A stretch of DNA of 64,000 nucleotides from Adiantum capillus-veneris (Eukaryota; Streptophyta; Polypodiopsida; Polypodiales; Pteridaceae). The stretch is from contig CM043944.1 in NCBI GenBank assembly GCA_014529385.2, forward strand, positions 54,791,768-54,855,767. Direction: 5' to 3'. Positions 12,425 through 23,623 of the stretch are shown here, piece after piece. Positions within the stretch are counted from its first letter, which is position 1. Each line of letters begins with the position of its first letter. The position numbers and the translations under genes are program-made. The notes below the pieces were generated by a model that saw nothing but the letters and a program-made list of their open reading frames with translations, ran no database searches and was not told the origin of the DNA.

Positions 12425-12860
12425 ATAGCCCTCCCCCTAGGATGATGGTATATTCATGTACCATCATAGAGCATCTTTTCCAAAGAGAGTGCTTCAGAGT
12501 CCTTGACGAGATCTTCATTGTTTGGCCCCTCAGAATTTTGGCTGGAGTTACACTCATGCTTCATGTAACAATACTTACATGAGACAGCGGCCTTTGGACA
12601 GATCTTTGGTAGATCCTTTGGTAGAAGGCGACTCAAATAGGGCTTCAAGCGATACCCATTTACCTTCCTGGAGTGCTCTTTACCATTCAAGTCCATAAGC
12701 TGATAGTAACTAGAATTGAAAGCCTTCTTGACTATGTATGGCCCTTGCCATCTAGTTTCAAACTTGGCATCAAAACGATTGTCAAGTCGATTGTCATACC
12801 TTAGCTCTGATGTCGGATCTCCAAGCTACAAGGGCCGGCCAATACTTCACCATGTCAACA
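12425..12860 (-). pseudogene. Family B integrase C-terminal end and PPT
   Basis: Reading minus from about 12790, the residues A-K-F-E-T-R-W-Q-G-P-Y-I-V then Y-Q-L-M-D-L-N-G-K-E and V-N-G-Y-R-L-K-P-Y-L match the tail of integrase in Tat/Athila-type gypsy pol, which ends with an L-x-G-x-x-x-x-x-V-N-G-x-x-L-K-x-Y motif. The protein end is followed by a purine tract and LTR B1. Sequence above 12860 no longer matches pol, so the element is truncated. It shows that family B once had an autonomous, pol-bearing form. Confidence 0.75.
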
Positions 12861-13090
12861 TGAAAACCCTCCACTCCTTCTGCATTTTGAGATTCCTGAA
12901 GACCCCAAACCGAGGCCGCAAAAAGTGAGAAAATCGTATGTGGCCAACTCCGCATCCGATCTTCTGGCTTCTATAACTTCTTGCTTCGGGCTCCATTTGA
13001 TAAGCAGCCAATTCTTTTTGGCTCCATACACTACATAGCACCTTCTTGAACTCTGTCAAGGCCCAAAAAATACCAGATAACACAACCCCC
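12861..13090. other. Unassigned stretch
   Basis: Short open frames on both strands, no recognised domain. It sits between the truncated family B pol and the putative LTR C. Confidence 0.25.
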
Positions 13091-13868
13091 CATGCGGTTT
13101 AGGTGGGCACCAACCCGGCCCCCAACAAAATTTCAACTGGCCATAACCGACAATCCGTAGCTCTGATCTTCAATCAGAGAAGACTGGTATGCTCCAGAAA
13201 TTGAGCACTACGTGCCTATATATTGACATCCACTTGCACCACCTATCTCTAGCTGCCTTGCCCGGCAAGAATCTGCAACCCACTGCACCTTCAAACTCTA
13301 ATATCTTGGGCTCCGTAGCTCTATTTGATGAGCCGTCTGGACCTGCTCCTTTAACACCTCAAGATCTACATTTCTAGGCCCAAAGAGAGCACTTTGCACC
13401 TCCTTCCTCTGCTTTTCAAATTAGCCCTCTTTGGAGCCTTTCTTGGGCTGTAAATTGTATCATCCATACATATCCACTGCCACTTGTTTGCCCAGGATCT
13501 TTATAGCTGCTCTAGCCCTTGGCCATGCTCCTGCTAGCTTGCACATACCTGCCCATGCCATCTTCTATGGTCGACCAACTTTGGTTGCACCAGCGTGTGT
13601 CAACGTGTGTACCCCCCCAAGGTTTGTCGTGCAAAAGGAGATAGAGATAGGTTGTGTGCGTGTGGAAGGATGTGAATTGGGTAGGGCGGAATGATTGGGT
13701 CTGTTTGGTGCATTGCAGAGTGTGTGTGTGCACGTGGTGGTTTGCTGGTGGATAGTGTCGAGTTTTGAAGGTGAACTCTAGTGGATTGGGGTGTTGTGTA
13801 TACTCTGGGCTATAGCAAGGCATTGTGTTGTGTACTGGGTATGTTCCCCTTTCCCCCTCTCCATCTTC
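13091..13868 (+). repeat. Putative LTR C, upstream of element F
   Basis: The right end matches the inverted copy at 2940-3240 and is directly followed by a primer-site-like string at 13869, so the 3' LTR boundary is reasonable. A ctatatattg TATA-like motif lies near 13216-13225. The left boundary is not resolved. No second full LTR C was found beyond 46.4 kb, so F is treated as an old, eroded element. Confidence 0.45.
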
Positions 13869-13886
13869 TGGTTCCCCCATTGAGGA
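13869..13886 (+). other. Primer-binding-site-like sequence of element F
   Basis: TGGTTCCCCCATTGAGGA differs at two positions from TGGTGCCCCCACTGAGGA, found after the LTRs of A (22798) and B3 (51026). It lies between LTR C and a degenerate gag, the expected place for a PBS. The two mismatches fit the age of the element. Confidence 0.6.
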
Positions 13887-14029
13887 GTTGTCTGATGCTC
13901 CAATTTGAGGTTGGAAGCGGTGTTTTTAGCGGACAAAGTGGTTGGCTGATGGTCAAAGTGCTCGATGGTTGAATTTGAAGCTAGCAGAGATGGCGGAGCC
14001 TTTGGCCCCATATTTACGAGAGTTGTAGA

Positions 14030-14443
14030 TCCTGAGGATTAGCTAGTAGATTTTGAGTTATGTCTATTGTCGATGCATATATTGACGGGTGCAGAAAAGC
14101 TACAGGCGGGGTCGCTGTTAATCCAAGGACGAGCCAAGATTTGGCTCGATGGTTTAAAGTGCAGTGATCGAGGATCATGGCAGAGTTTGAAAAGTCAGTT
14201 TTTGGAGCGGTTTTGAGAGGTGATTACTGCAAAGGAAGCTAGGGTAAGGTTGAAGGTGGTAAGCCAGGATGTGAGCAAGGATTTTTCTATGATCATTGAG
14301 CAATTTGAGCAATTTTCATTGAGCAATTTGAAGCTTGTTGGAAGCAGCTAGAGGTTGCTACAGGGGTAAAAAGCAATCAATATTTGAAGTTTTCGAAGTT
14401 GCTAGAGTGCTTGCATCCGAGGATTAGAGAAAAGGTGGAAGAC
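14030..14443 (+). pseudogene. Element F gag, left part (split by E)
   Basis: A plus-strand frame with stops encodes a retrotransposon Gag core: G-A-E-K-L-Q-A-G, G-R-A-K-I-W-L-D-G-L, S-W-Q-S-L-K-S-Q-F-L-E-R-F, then after an in-frame TGA a K-D-F-S-M-I-I-E-Q-F block. It ends I-R-E-K-V-E-D at the E insertion. The frame resumes in phase at 45160. The TSD aagac (14439-14443, 45155-45159) is part of this gag. Many stops make it a clear pseudogene. Confidence 0.8.
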
Positions 14444-15369
14444 TTTTATACGCTGGGACGGACGTCAGCACAGTGAGAGCTCACCTAACAAGATTTGTGA
14501 GCTAAGGACAAATCTCAATCCGCAGGCGCGTGGAAGCAAGCATAGGGTGTCAACCTACACTCGACCAACTATTGACTACTTCCTACAGAGGTCTCTACCC
14601 AATGTCTAAGTTACAGCCTTCAAGAGTACATAAGAGGAGATTTCCTACAACGCTTTCAAGAGCCAAATACCCATCAAACGGTCTCGAAACGCTACGGAAC
14701 TTGAGGGAAAGCCTATTAACACCAATAGGTCACTCTCCCTAAGGTCCGTGAACCAACACCCCAACCCTAAACACCCGGTGCAAAATCACGTAGGATGTCT
14801 AATAGGTTTTTGCAGGTTGTCGTTTCTAAAAACTAAAGTGTCTAATGTGTAGCTCTACTCATTACGAATGTGTGGATATGTTGAAATGCAAAAACAGACA
14901 ATGTATGCTCACTGAATCACCAGATATAGCTCGTGGATCGATCTCACAAAATTGGGTCGTACACCTGCAATGTAGGTGTTGGCGCGTAGCTCTCTTTGGG
15001 GGCAACACACTGCACTTCTCCGCACTTGATTCCGAACACCAGTGCGCACGTAGCGTCAAGATAAACTCTCACTCTCTCGTACACAAAGTACACTCAACTC
15101 ACACAGACAAAACTTATAAAAATGACAAAGGGGTCTTTGCATTAAGGTCAAAAGTGTTATAAATACCTTACAATTTCAAACCCTAATGTTCCAGTTTAAC
15201 TATTTACTCAGTCTAAATGTCAAAAAAGGGATACAATTTAGAAGCTTCTGCAAGCCCCACTATTTACCAAGGTGAAATGACGGTTTCTTCTCAATTAAGG
15301 AATAATTAAAATGGAAATTAGTATCCCGCCGGGCAATCATCCTCCGTTGGGTGTGTCCAGCCGCTAACA
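14444..15369 (-). repeat. Element E 3' LTR
   Basis: Read minus it begins TGTTAGCGGCTGGACAC and aligns end to end with the LTR at 44223-45154, with scattered substitutions. Its far end has a 5-bp deletion relative to that copy (plus ttttatacgc against tgttggcggatacgc). The TSD aagac precedes it at 14439. The visible divergence indicates an insertion older than A. Confidence 0.92.
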
Positions 15370-16356
15370 CTCCCCCCCTCCTAGTTCATGTCGTCCCCGA
15401 CATGAGAGTAGAGTTGCTTCTTCAATGGAGGCTTTTGCACATCTTCTGAACAGACTCATACCATGCATGCTGGGCCAGTAATGTAGGGCCGAATATATCT
15501 GTATTGATGGTGAAGAAACCGGTGTAGAAGGCTTCTTCAAAGGCCTAGAGATGGTACGAGGGCAAAACATTATTCGATGGTAGAGGGCATGTATCACCTC
15601 ATGGGAAGGTTGAGCAGACAGTTCATATGCACATCTATATGTGTTTTGGAAGAAGAATATGTTGTTTGTTGCCTGTCCCGGTTTAAAGATCTCGAAAATT
15701 GCCAGAAGGGTTTTACAAATTTTCCTGAGCATAATGCAAGAGTGGTCAGGCGAACCAGTGAACAATTTAATGGCGCCCGTTAGGATTTTCACCATGTAAT
15801 GCTCACTCATTCTCTCACCTACCTTCAAGCCTGGCAGCTTTGGGTAGTTGAGCCATGTGGGGTGGCTTTTCTTCAGCAGCTCTTGTTCTTTCCAGGTCCG
15901 TATCCTTGGTAGAGGGCAAAAGCTAAGGTTGTCTCTGATTATTTTAGGCGCCTCAACCAGATGTACTAAATACTGTGCGTATTTAGCTAGCCATGCCTTT
16001 CTCCATTTTGGCTGAGAATCCACAATAAGCTTAACACCTTCTGGTTTGGAGATATCTTCTTCGCATAGTGGCACTATTGGCTCCTCTTTAATCCTCTTGT
16101 TTATTGTAGCAGCTTCATACTTGAGAAGAGGATATGGGAGAGAGGGTTGTAGCCATTCATGTCAAACGACATTTGCATCTAATTTCTGAATGGTCATAGA
16201 CTTCGATACCCTTTGCTCCCACTGCATTGCTTCTTTGGTGGTTTCTTTTATGGCCGTTTCTATTGCCTTTTGTAGATTGTCTTCTTCTTCTTGTGTCAGA
16301 TCCCGAGGCTCTTGGGATGGTCCCACCAGGATATCCTCTTGCATTGTTGTGTCCAT
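15364..16356 (-). pseudogene. Element E downstream ORF, C-terminal part
   Basis: Two in-phase segments (16356-16162 and 16074-15364) joined through one TGA encode an acidic stretch rich in E and Q, then a basic domain with W-R-K-A-W-L-A-K-Y-A-Q-Y-L, W-K-E-Q-E-L-L-K-K-S-H-P-T-W-L and a Cys-containing tail. The frame crosses the PPT and stops just inside the LTR, which ties this gene to E. I recognise no catalytic motif. It is the end of the protein that starts near 18903. Confidence 0.6.
15370..15381 (-). other. Element E polypurine tract
   Basis: Minus-strand GGAGGGGGGGAG lies immediately upstream of the 3' LTR start, the position from which plus-strand DNA synthesis is primed. The last codons of the downstream ORF overlap it. 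Confidence 0.85.
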
Positions 16357-16429
16357 TGGATCTATCCAGCAGTTTCCATAGTTGCTGGCCCTGTGCTCAA
16401 GTCTGGCTCTTCAGCCTGTTGTTGGCCTT

Positions 16430-16744
16430 TTAGCTCATCAATCTGCTTTTGATATGCTTTCTTTTCCTGTTCAGCTTGATCCCCATGGTCACTAACAGGT
16501 CGTTCAATTCAGCATTGGCTTTCTCAGCATCTTCTAGATTTTTGTTGGTGTCTTCATTTTCAGTTTGCATCATCTTTAGATCCTCTTCCATCTTCTTTTT
16601 CAAGGCTTCTAGCTCATCTTTCATGGCCTTGTTCTCATCCTCCAAACAGCTTTGCATCACTAGGGAGCCCTCGGCCAACATCAATCTTTGTCTCTTCTCT
16701 AGTGTCAACTCCTTTTGGAGTTCCTTCATCTGTTCTCCATACAT
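16430..16744 (-). pseudogene. Element E downstream ORF, coiled-coil part
   Basis: About 100 residues with E/K/L-rich heptads (E-L-Q-K-E-L-T-L-E-K, A-L-K-K-K-M-E-E-D-L, then N-L-E-D-A-E-K-A-N-A-E-L) suggest a long coiled coil, probably for oligomerisation. Coiled-coil-like residues also occur in the preceding 16.8-17.1 kb stretch, but with stops. It is in a different frame from its neighbours, so frameshifts flank it. Confidence 0.6.
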
Positions 16745-17073
16745 ATCCTTCTCTGAAGCAGTGCTATTTGACGTATCAGCTATGACTCTGCTCGGAGATT
16801 CCCTTAGCCTCTAGATTGTATGATCTTTCACTTTTATTTGATCTTTCAGCTCTATAACTTCGTCCTGGCTGGCCTCATGTTCTAGCTCAGCTTTTTCCTT
16901 AGCATTCCTCAAAGTCTCCACTTATTTGGACTCATCAGCCAGCTAGAGTGTCAAGTTGTCTCTTTCTTTCTACGCATCCGTCAGTGATTTGATGACTTTT
17001 TTATACTCCTCATCTGCTCTTTGAAGCTTTTGGTATGCTCTCTGACTCTGACTTTCCAGCTCTTGGCATCTTT

Positions 17074-18903
17074 TTAGTGCCGCGTCCAGATTAGCTTACA
17101 GCTTGGCTTGCTTCTGTGTGTTCTCTTGGTCCTGCTTTTGCAGCGATTCCACCTCGGCTTTGATTTGGACTTCATTTTCTTTGAGATTATCAAACTCAAT
17201 CTCAATGGCCATAGACCTTTCTCTGAGACAATGAGTCTTTGCATCACTTCATCCCAATCATTGGATTGTGGCTGTAAATCCATTGTATCTGTGGCCATTT
17301 CCCTCAACTCCACCAATCGAGGGCTCAGCATAAATTCTTTGGGCCTAGTGCTAGACAACTCAAAAGTTGCATTAGCTGCCTCTTCTCGAGAGTATCCAGC
17401 AGCTTAGGTCAAGGAATATTCTATAGTTTTTTTCTTCAAGATTCTGCTTCTCTTTTTGGTTCAATTTCTGCCTTCTGATCTTGCTCTTTGTTCTTCTCTT
17501 CCTTGGATTCTTGTTGCCCTTTAGGTTTGTTCAACTCCGTAGTTTGTCGGGGTTGAGGAGGACTAGGAGGAGGTGGTGATGGTGGAGGGCTGGATTCTCG
17601 GCTTGATGGTGGGGTTGGTTGCTTCTTCTTGAAGTCCCAATCAGCCTTTGTTTTCCTCTCTCTTTCTTGCCCTTCCTGCTCTTCTAGCAGTTGCCGTCTC
17701 ACATCATCAACTTCTTCTTCGGTAAAAGGTATGTTTGGGATATTCTCAGCTGTAGCATCTAAGATCTCGAAATTCTTTATATAATCTTCAAAGTGATCCC
17801 TTTGAGTTCTTCGAGAAGATCCAGACATAGCCTCAAGTGAGGGCTTCCATAATTCGCTCAGATCCCCTTTTAGCATCCTCTCAGCTCTGAAACTCTCCAT
17901 TAGTCTTTCCAGCCTTGCTGCTTTCTGTGACTTTGTTTCCTTTATTGGCATCTGTAGAGTTTCTTTCTTCCCCTTCTTAGGCTGTGGAGGCTCTTCTAGC
18001 ATTGTCTCTAAACGGTGCTTCAACCTTGTGGCTACCCTTGGAGCCTTAGGAGGCTCTTCTTCTTTGTCTTCCTTCAGCTTGAGCCAATCATTTTGGGAGG
18101 GAGGTAGAGGCCAATTTCCCTTGGCATGCAATGGTCCATAGATGACTTTGGTTATCAAATCACCAGGTACAATATAAGTGGGAATTTTTGTCCGCATTTT
18201 CACAAGGTTGTCGTGAATGTAAGCGGCGTAGTTTATTTCCCTCGGGTGGCTCTTCTGCATCGCCCAAGTGAAAGTGGTGGCAATAGCTCTAGGTGGCATC
18301 CTGTATTTCTATGGCCGCTTGGTACACATGTGGAAGTACTGATTGTATAATTGGCTCATGATGGCCACCTTCGGGTTTGCAATATCTTCAAATGTATAGT
18401 TATTTTTCTTCTCTGAGTAGACCTTAATGTCATCCCGCCTATTAGTCACACTGTCTCCTTTGTTAGAGAGGTCAAGTGATGCCGCCACCACCTTCTCTGT
18501 GATGACAATCATTGTATTAGGCTTGCCTTGCAGATCTGTAACTCTGGCTATGCCGTCCTCTTTGATTGTGGTGACAAACTCCCACACTCTTTTAACATCA
18601 ATCCTTGCTGGCAAGGCCTCAAAGTAATTGTGTAGATCCAGTTTCTCCAAGTAGTCCCCCATATTGCTCTTGATAAATTCATTGAGCTCTTGAGGGATCA
18701 TGGGTAGCTCCACTGCATTTCCCTCCAAATCTTTAAACACTCCTTGGTAGATTCTCAGATCATTGGTTTCTAGTAGGTCATCTTGAATCCAAGTGCTTGT
18801 GGGCTTCAGGGTTCCCTATGGGATAACAAAAGGCTCCACTTCTTCTAAGTAGTCCTTCATAGTCATCCTCTTCTTCTTTGCAGGCGACTTTGTAGCTGCC
18901 ATG
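17074..18903 (-). pseudogene. Element E downstream ORF, N-terminal part
   Basis: From a start near 18903 (M-A-A-T-K-S-P-A-K-K-K) one frame runs to 17436 with only two TAG codons, at 18816 and 18309. It then shifts and continues to 17074. Order: a helical domain with V-W-E-F-V-T-T-I-K and Y-A-A-Y-I-H-D-N-L blocks; a K/E-rich region; a proline-rich tract near 17560-17630; and a Q/K-rich end. The first domain recalls the putative plant transposon protein domains carried by Athila/Tat elements, from memory only. Function is unknown. Confidence 0.6.
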
Positions 18904-19069
18904 GATCCTGTTGCACTCAGTAGTCCAAAGTTAGCGTTTTTTACAAATTGGCTGATAAACTGAGTTCGACTACCCAAATGACTTGAAAATTGAAATAAGA
19001 ACTCAAAAGGGACTAGGGAAGCCATGCATGTGCCGGCCACATTAGATTTTTGGCTGAAAAATAAGCATG

Positions 19070-19375
19070 TAGACATCCTATGCGTAGGATGTCTACTTTC
19101 TCTGATCTTGATGAAACTTGGCATGCTTGTGGCCCTTGACCTGTGCAACATGGCTATGTACTTGGAATTTGGTTTGAACATCAAAAAGTGCAATTTTGAG
19201 CAGATTTAGTCTTTTGGCTCACAAAATGGGTAGGATGTCCTATATGGATGGGCAAATGATATCCAATTGGATTGAAATTTGATATATAGGCTTCTTATAC
19301 CATGTAAAAGACTCCCATGATGTCAATTCCTGCACAGAAGGTCAATATGACCCTATAGACATCCTACGCGTGGAG
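19070..19375 (+). repeat. Palindrome motifs near the downstream ORF of E
   Basis: One near-perfect 26-bp palindrome of the half-site TAGACATCCTACG type lies at 19070-19095. A partial copy sits near 19355-19375 (tagacatcctacgcg) and a weaker half-site near 19229. They match the array at 42567-43724 in the leader of the same element. Confidence 0.75.
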
Positions 19376-19420
19376 AAGTGCTACTAGTATATGCCCTTAG
19401 CCCCCCTAAGTCTCCTTTAA

Positions 19421-20739
19421 CACTAGGTTGGTAACCTAACAAGACATAAAAGTGTCCTTTCAGGGTTTTAAAAAAAAACCTCCAAAACCATAGTAGATCC
19501 ACTCATTTTGTAAAATCCTTTCATGAGGTTATAGTTCAAGGCCTACTACACATGTCAAAAATAAGAAACTTGTAACATTTCTCATCTTTTGGTCACACCA
19601 AGCCTCCAAAGTTGATGGACCAGTACATTTTCATCAAAACAGTCATTTCTTACGCTTTGTTGCATAAAAATAAGATTAGGGATTTTTATAGGACTTGAGA
19701 TAAATTCCCTAGTTAACTTCAATTGGTTGGTGATCAGAACATATGATTGCTTCTCACTCACTATTTTTTGTTTTGCCAAAAGAAATAGGTACAAAAAAGT
19801 TGAATTTTTACCATTCTGCAAACCTATCATCAAAGTTTCTATAGCCACGCTCAATACAAATAATATATGCATGTTTTCTTAGTTTCCTATTGTCCTTTAG
19901 GTTAATAAGGAGCCATGGAGCATGTCAAAATAATAATACATCTCTTACCAAGGGGAATCTTGGGGACAAAGATGAAGTGCTAAATACAGCAAACATGAAA
20001 AAACTGGGTTCAACATTATGAGTTGTAGAATCCCATAGAAACTATTCAATATCTCAAATTTGATCCTTATGACTAGATGTGGTTACTACTTACAAAATGC
20101 ATGTAGTTGTCACAAGAAACTAACAATATTGAACAAGCTATACTTGATATACTAGAATGTTTCGTTTTCTTCTATAATTGAAAAAATCAACCATCGTTGT
20201 CTACTGTGCAAAATAGGGTATTAGGTGCCCCAAAACTCAAGGAATATTAGCTTTATGTTACAATATGCAACATAGAAAATCAAAACTGCATTTGGATATC
20301 ATGAAAGCCACCAAAAAAATCATAGAAGAGCTAAAACTGGCTAAAAAACAGGATTTAACAATTTTTCTAATTTGATCATAACTTACAACTTTAACATTTA
20401 TTTCTCCCTAGAAGCATTAGGACATGTTGAGGACTACTAAAGATAGTTCTCTAGCATTATAGACCTCACAAACATGAATTATAGAGTGGTATAGTTGCAA
20501 AAAGTTGAAAAAAGCCAAAAACAGGACTCGTTTTTTCACACAGTTTAGGTTGTGAAATGTTGTGCAAGGACAAGGTTAAAGATGGAATTGATATTCCAAA
20601 AAAAATGTCGAGTTTTTTTCAGCTCATGAGACAACTTTCTAGACAGATAGAACCTCAAAATCCATTTTGAAACTCTTGACATAATAACAGGACATAAAAA
20701 TGTCCCAGGATATAAAAGTGTCCCATTACCAACCTAGTG
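19421..20739 (+). mobile_element. TIR element G1, 1.3 kb, TTAA-flanked
   Basis: Ends CACTAGGTTGGTAA and TTACCAACCTAGTG are perfect inverted repeats, and TTAA flanks both sides (19417-19420, 20740-20743). Just inside each end lies the interrupted palindrome GGACATAAAAGTGTCC or a close variant. The body is AT-rich with no transposase, so it is non-autonomous. A second copy in the opposite orientation, G2, lies at 40804-42134. CACTA-type ends with a TTAA target is an unusual pairing, so the superfamily is left open. Confidence 0.85.
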
Positions 20740-20743
20740 TTAA

Positions 20744-21235
20744 GCCTTATTTCACTAAAAAGTTGAAAAAGATAGATAGAAAACTCCCTGTTTGGCTTTA
20801 AGAGCCTCCGAGTTAGTTTCTGACTCTTGGAGTGCTTTTCGGCACGATGAAATTTCTTGATGTTAGTCTCCATAGCTTCTGGTTCCTTGGAGAACCTTGC
20901 CATATGGTTTTTGTTGGCTTTGGCTTCATCGGAGCTCCGTCTCGCGATTTGTCGCTCTGTAAGTGCCCATGGTTCCGTTTGCATGCCTTCAATGACTTGT
21001 GGTGGTCTACCACCATACAACTTGGTTTTTGATGGTCTAGGCAAGCCGCTCGTGAAGTTTGGTGGCAAACGGACATCCAGTTTGGCCGTGAGATCCGATG
21101 CCGTTTCTAAAGCTTAGTCCTGCTTCGGGTCGCCTTATGGCCATGTGGGCTATATAGCCTTGTAGAGCATGTCAAGATGCTCCTACCCATGAGTTTCGGT
21201 AGTATTTGTGCGATTTTCCACCGATTTACCACTTG
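20744..21235 (-). other. Element E segment with a weak ORF
   Basis: A minus-strand frame (about 21068-20750) encodes a basic K/R-rich stretch including T-E-R-Q-I-A-R-R-S-S-D-E-A-K and ends near G1. It may be part of the E downstream region between A and G1. No domain recognised. Confidence 0.3.
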
Positions 21236-21239
21236 GCGG

Positions 21240-22524
21240 TGATGGGGGATTTTCACAAGCCAAGCTCCCATACCCCTCTTCTCTCGTCCCCACCCCATGA
21301 AAACCCCCTCTTAGGGAGGGAGTGATAAAAGGCATTGGAAAAAAGTAAGAAAAAAATAAAGTATGATTATGTAAATATATAAGAAAGGTAAAATAGGCCA
21401 CCTCATGCCTGCGGGGCAGCCCATCCCCACCTTGCCTCCTTTTTCTTCACTGTTGCCCCGCCGTGTGTCCCTTTTCCTCTCCTCCACTCAAAAGGTCAAC
21501 CCCCTCTCTCTTCCCCTTGTCCTTTCTCCTTTCTCTCTCCCCTCAAGCTACCCCACCTCTCACCAATAATGCATTCTAACTCACCAATAATGCACGCTAA
21601 CTCACATGCAACTTACTTTATCTTCCAAAATAGTATACCCCACCCCCCCTTTCTCTCTCCTATCATACCCCCCTCTCTCTCTAAAGGGCGCCATGTCTCT
21701 TGTCTTGTAGCTAAATAACCTCCCCCACACTCACACACACTCAGTTTCATTGAAAAAGGTGCCCACAGACCCATCCCCACCCGGTGGTTACCTGATTTTT
21801 CTTGTGTTCACACACATCTGCACACAGATTCACCTTTGAACACACTCCCCTCTCTCCCCTCTTGTAATTACTTTAGTCTCCATGTCACCTCTCACTTTTT
21901 TTCATCAACCCATCTCTCTCTCTCATGAGATTGTTGTTCTGGCACATATACACACAGCCAGACAAGTGGGGCCAGCAGTCACATGGCCTATGTAGATAAT
22001 GATTTCTTCATTTCTAAATTCTATAATTTCTCCCCCCTCCTCCCCTATATAAAGATGGGTCACCATCACACTAAAGACACACACAACATCACCAAAGAAC
22101 ACACTATGCACTGTGTGTGCCTAGTGCACACACACCCACACCATCACCATCACCGCAATCACCATGCTTGTCTTGAGCATGACCTCTACACCCTTGGCTA
22201 TGGAAGATGAAGGGCAACTAAATGAAGGATGATGGCCATAATCCTCGTGCGAGTCTTCGCCATCAACTCCCACCTATCCTCCATGTGCTCTACCACTCTC
22301 TCCCTTCTCATTCCCCTACCCTATGCTCCCCATTTCATCGCCTAATTCTCTAAATAAAGCTTGAGGTTTTGTGAGTATGTTTTCTTGCAATGTTTTGCCC
22401 ATGTGAGGTGTGCGGAATCGCCACCTAGTCTTGTGTTTTGGAGTGAGCTTGTGTATGTGTGAAGGGTGTGCGGATTCGCCATCCTTTTGTAATGCCTAAG
22501 TACTAAGCCGCTATACCCCCTCCC

Positions 22525-22585
<61 letters not shown>

Positions 22586-22795
22586 TGATCTCATTCCCTT
22601 TCCTTTTCATCATTACTCTCAAGCATCCATCTCTCTTGGATGAAAACTTTGTTATGGTAGTGTGTTGTTTGCGTCCTAGCCGCTGAAGCTAGGTGGTGCC
22701 CCCTGTTTGCTTTACCATGACAGGCTCGAGGCGCGCCATTCGGTCCCCGGTGTTTTAGAGGCCGTCGGGGTTCGGGGTTCGCTTTGCTCCCGTCA
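21240..22795 (+). repeat. Element A 5' LTR
   Basis: Starts TGATGGGGGATTTTC and ends TTTGCTCCCGTCA. TATATAAA at 22046-22053 and AATAAA at 22353-22358 mark the probable promoter and poly(A) signal. A CT tract lies at 22526-22582. It is followed by the primer site after two bases. Confidence 0.93.
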
Positions 22796-22797
22796 TT

Positions 22798-22815
22798 TGG
22801 TGCCCCCACTGAGGA
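22798..22815 (+). other. Element A primer-binding site
   Basis: TGGTGCCCCCACTGAGGA, identical to the string after LTR B3 (51026). It implies a tRNA with acceptor 3' strand TGGGGGC plus A before CCA. I could not name that tRNA with confidence. Confidence 0.8.
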
Positions 22816-23351
22816 TCTTTTCATGAAACCCTTCAGTTTACAAGACTGAAACCCTTAAACTATTGTGAATGGATGAATGACTAGCAGGATTTGCTAATTG
22901 GACGACACAAGAAGAAGAGCTCCAAGCACAACTAGACGAACTCCTCATCTCCATCGAAGCTCGAGTGCCAGGAGTAACGGTAATCGATTTGCAGTGGGAG
23001 AGTCAACCAACACGCCAAACCCAGTGGATATATATAGGCCAAGTGCCAAGAAGAAGAAGGAGAAGGTCGAAACCATGTCCGCAACCTACAACCAACCCAC
23101 AACAACAAAATGGAAGGAGCTCTACACAATAGAGAATCAACACTATTCTACTTTGAGAATCGGGTAACTCAAGTCACCGAGGTAATTATCACAGTCATTT
23201 TTCAAGTCGCACCTGATGCTGCAGCACAAATAACGGAAGCATTGGCTCACACTCTCACTAGAGAAACTATGGATCTACTGAGTTTGTTTTAGGAAAGAAC
23301 ACCACCCCCTCCCACAAGCTTGGACAGTGACTAAGAACCTCTAAGCTTCAC
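22816..23351 (+). other. Element A leader region
   Basis: Untranslated leader between PBS and small ORF. A short frame ending at 23292 (V-T-E-V-I-I-T-V-I-F-Q-V block) might be a decayed relative of the small ORF downstream, but the match is weak. Nothing else recognised. Confidence 0.35.
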
Positions 23352-23570
23352 ATGAATCAGTACAACCTACCTCAAGACAGATCACACATACCAACACGTG
23401 TACGCTCAATCAAGGTAATACTGGATTTGAAGGCTCACTACCAGCACGGCATTGACACCATGCTGGGTGGGGAGCGATTTTTTGAGGTTCTGGCATCAGA
23501 TCAACCATTTGTCTTACCTTTTCTACAAGGCAATGTACCGTTTGAAGTTTTAATCTATGTCCTAGTATAA
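23352..23570 (+). CDS. Small leader ORF of element A (72 aa)
   Basis: An intact 72-residue ORF lies 53 bp before the gag frame. It starts M-N-Q and ends with P-F-V-L-P-F-L, two residues, N-V-P-F-E-V, then I-Y-V-L-V and stop. The 70-residue ORF at 51344 in B3 also starts M-N-Q and ends P-F-I-F-P-L-I, then D-L-S-F-D-V, then I-F-I-L-L. Length, start, end pattern and position agree between the two families, which argues for a real conserved small protein. It has no membrane segment or known motif. Function unknown. Confidence 0.6.
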   Translation: MNQYNLPQDRSHIPTRVRSIKVILDLKAHYQHGIDTMLGGERFFEVLASDQPFVLPFLQGNVPFEVLIYVLV

Positions 23571-23623
23571 GAGGGTATACACGCCTCCTTGTAAAGAAGA
23601 AAAAAACTTTTGCAAGTTAAGCA

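Noticed and set aside
9751-12429. B1 as a solo LTR
   Set aside because: Flanking bases do not form a duplication, and a PPT plus integrase tail abut it, so it is a 3' LTR of a truncated element.
13189-13694. Short plus-strand ORFs as host gene exons
   Set aside because: No domain, no splice context, and the region carries LTR-like sequence ending at a primer site.
16449-16814. 121-codon plus-strand F/S-rich ORF
   Set aside because: Antisense shadow of the coiled-coil frame on the minus strand.
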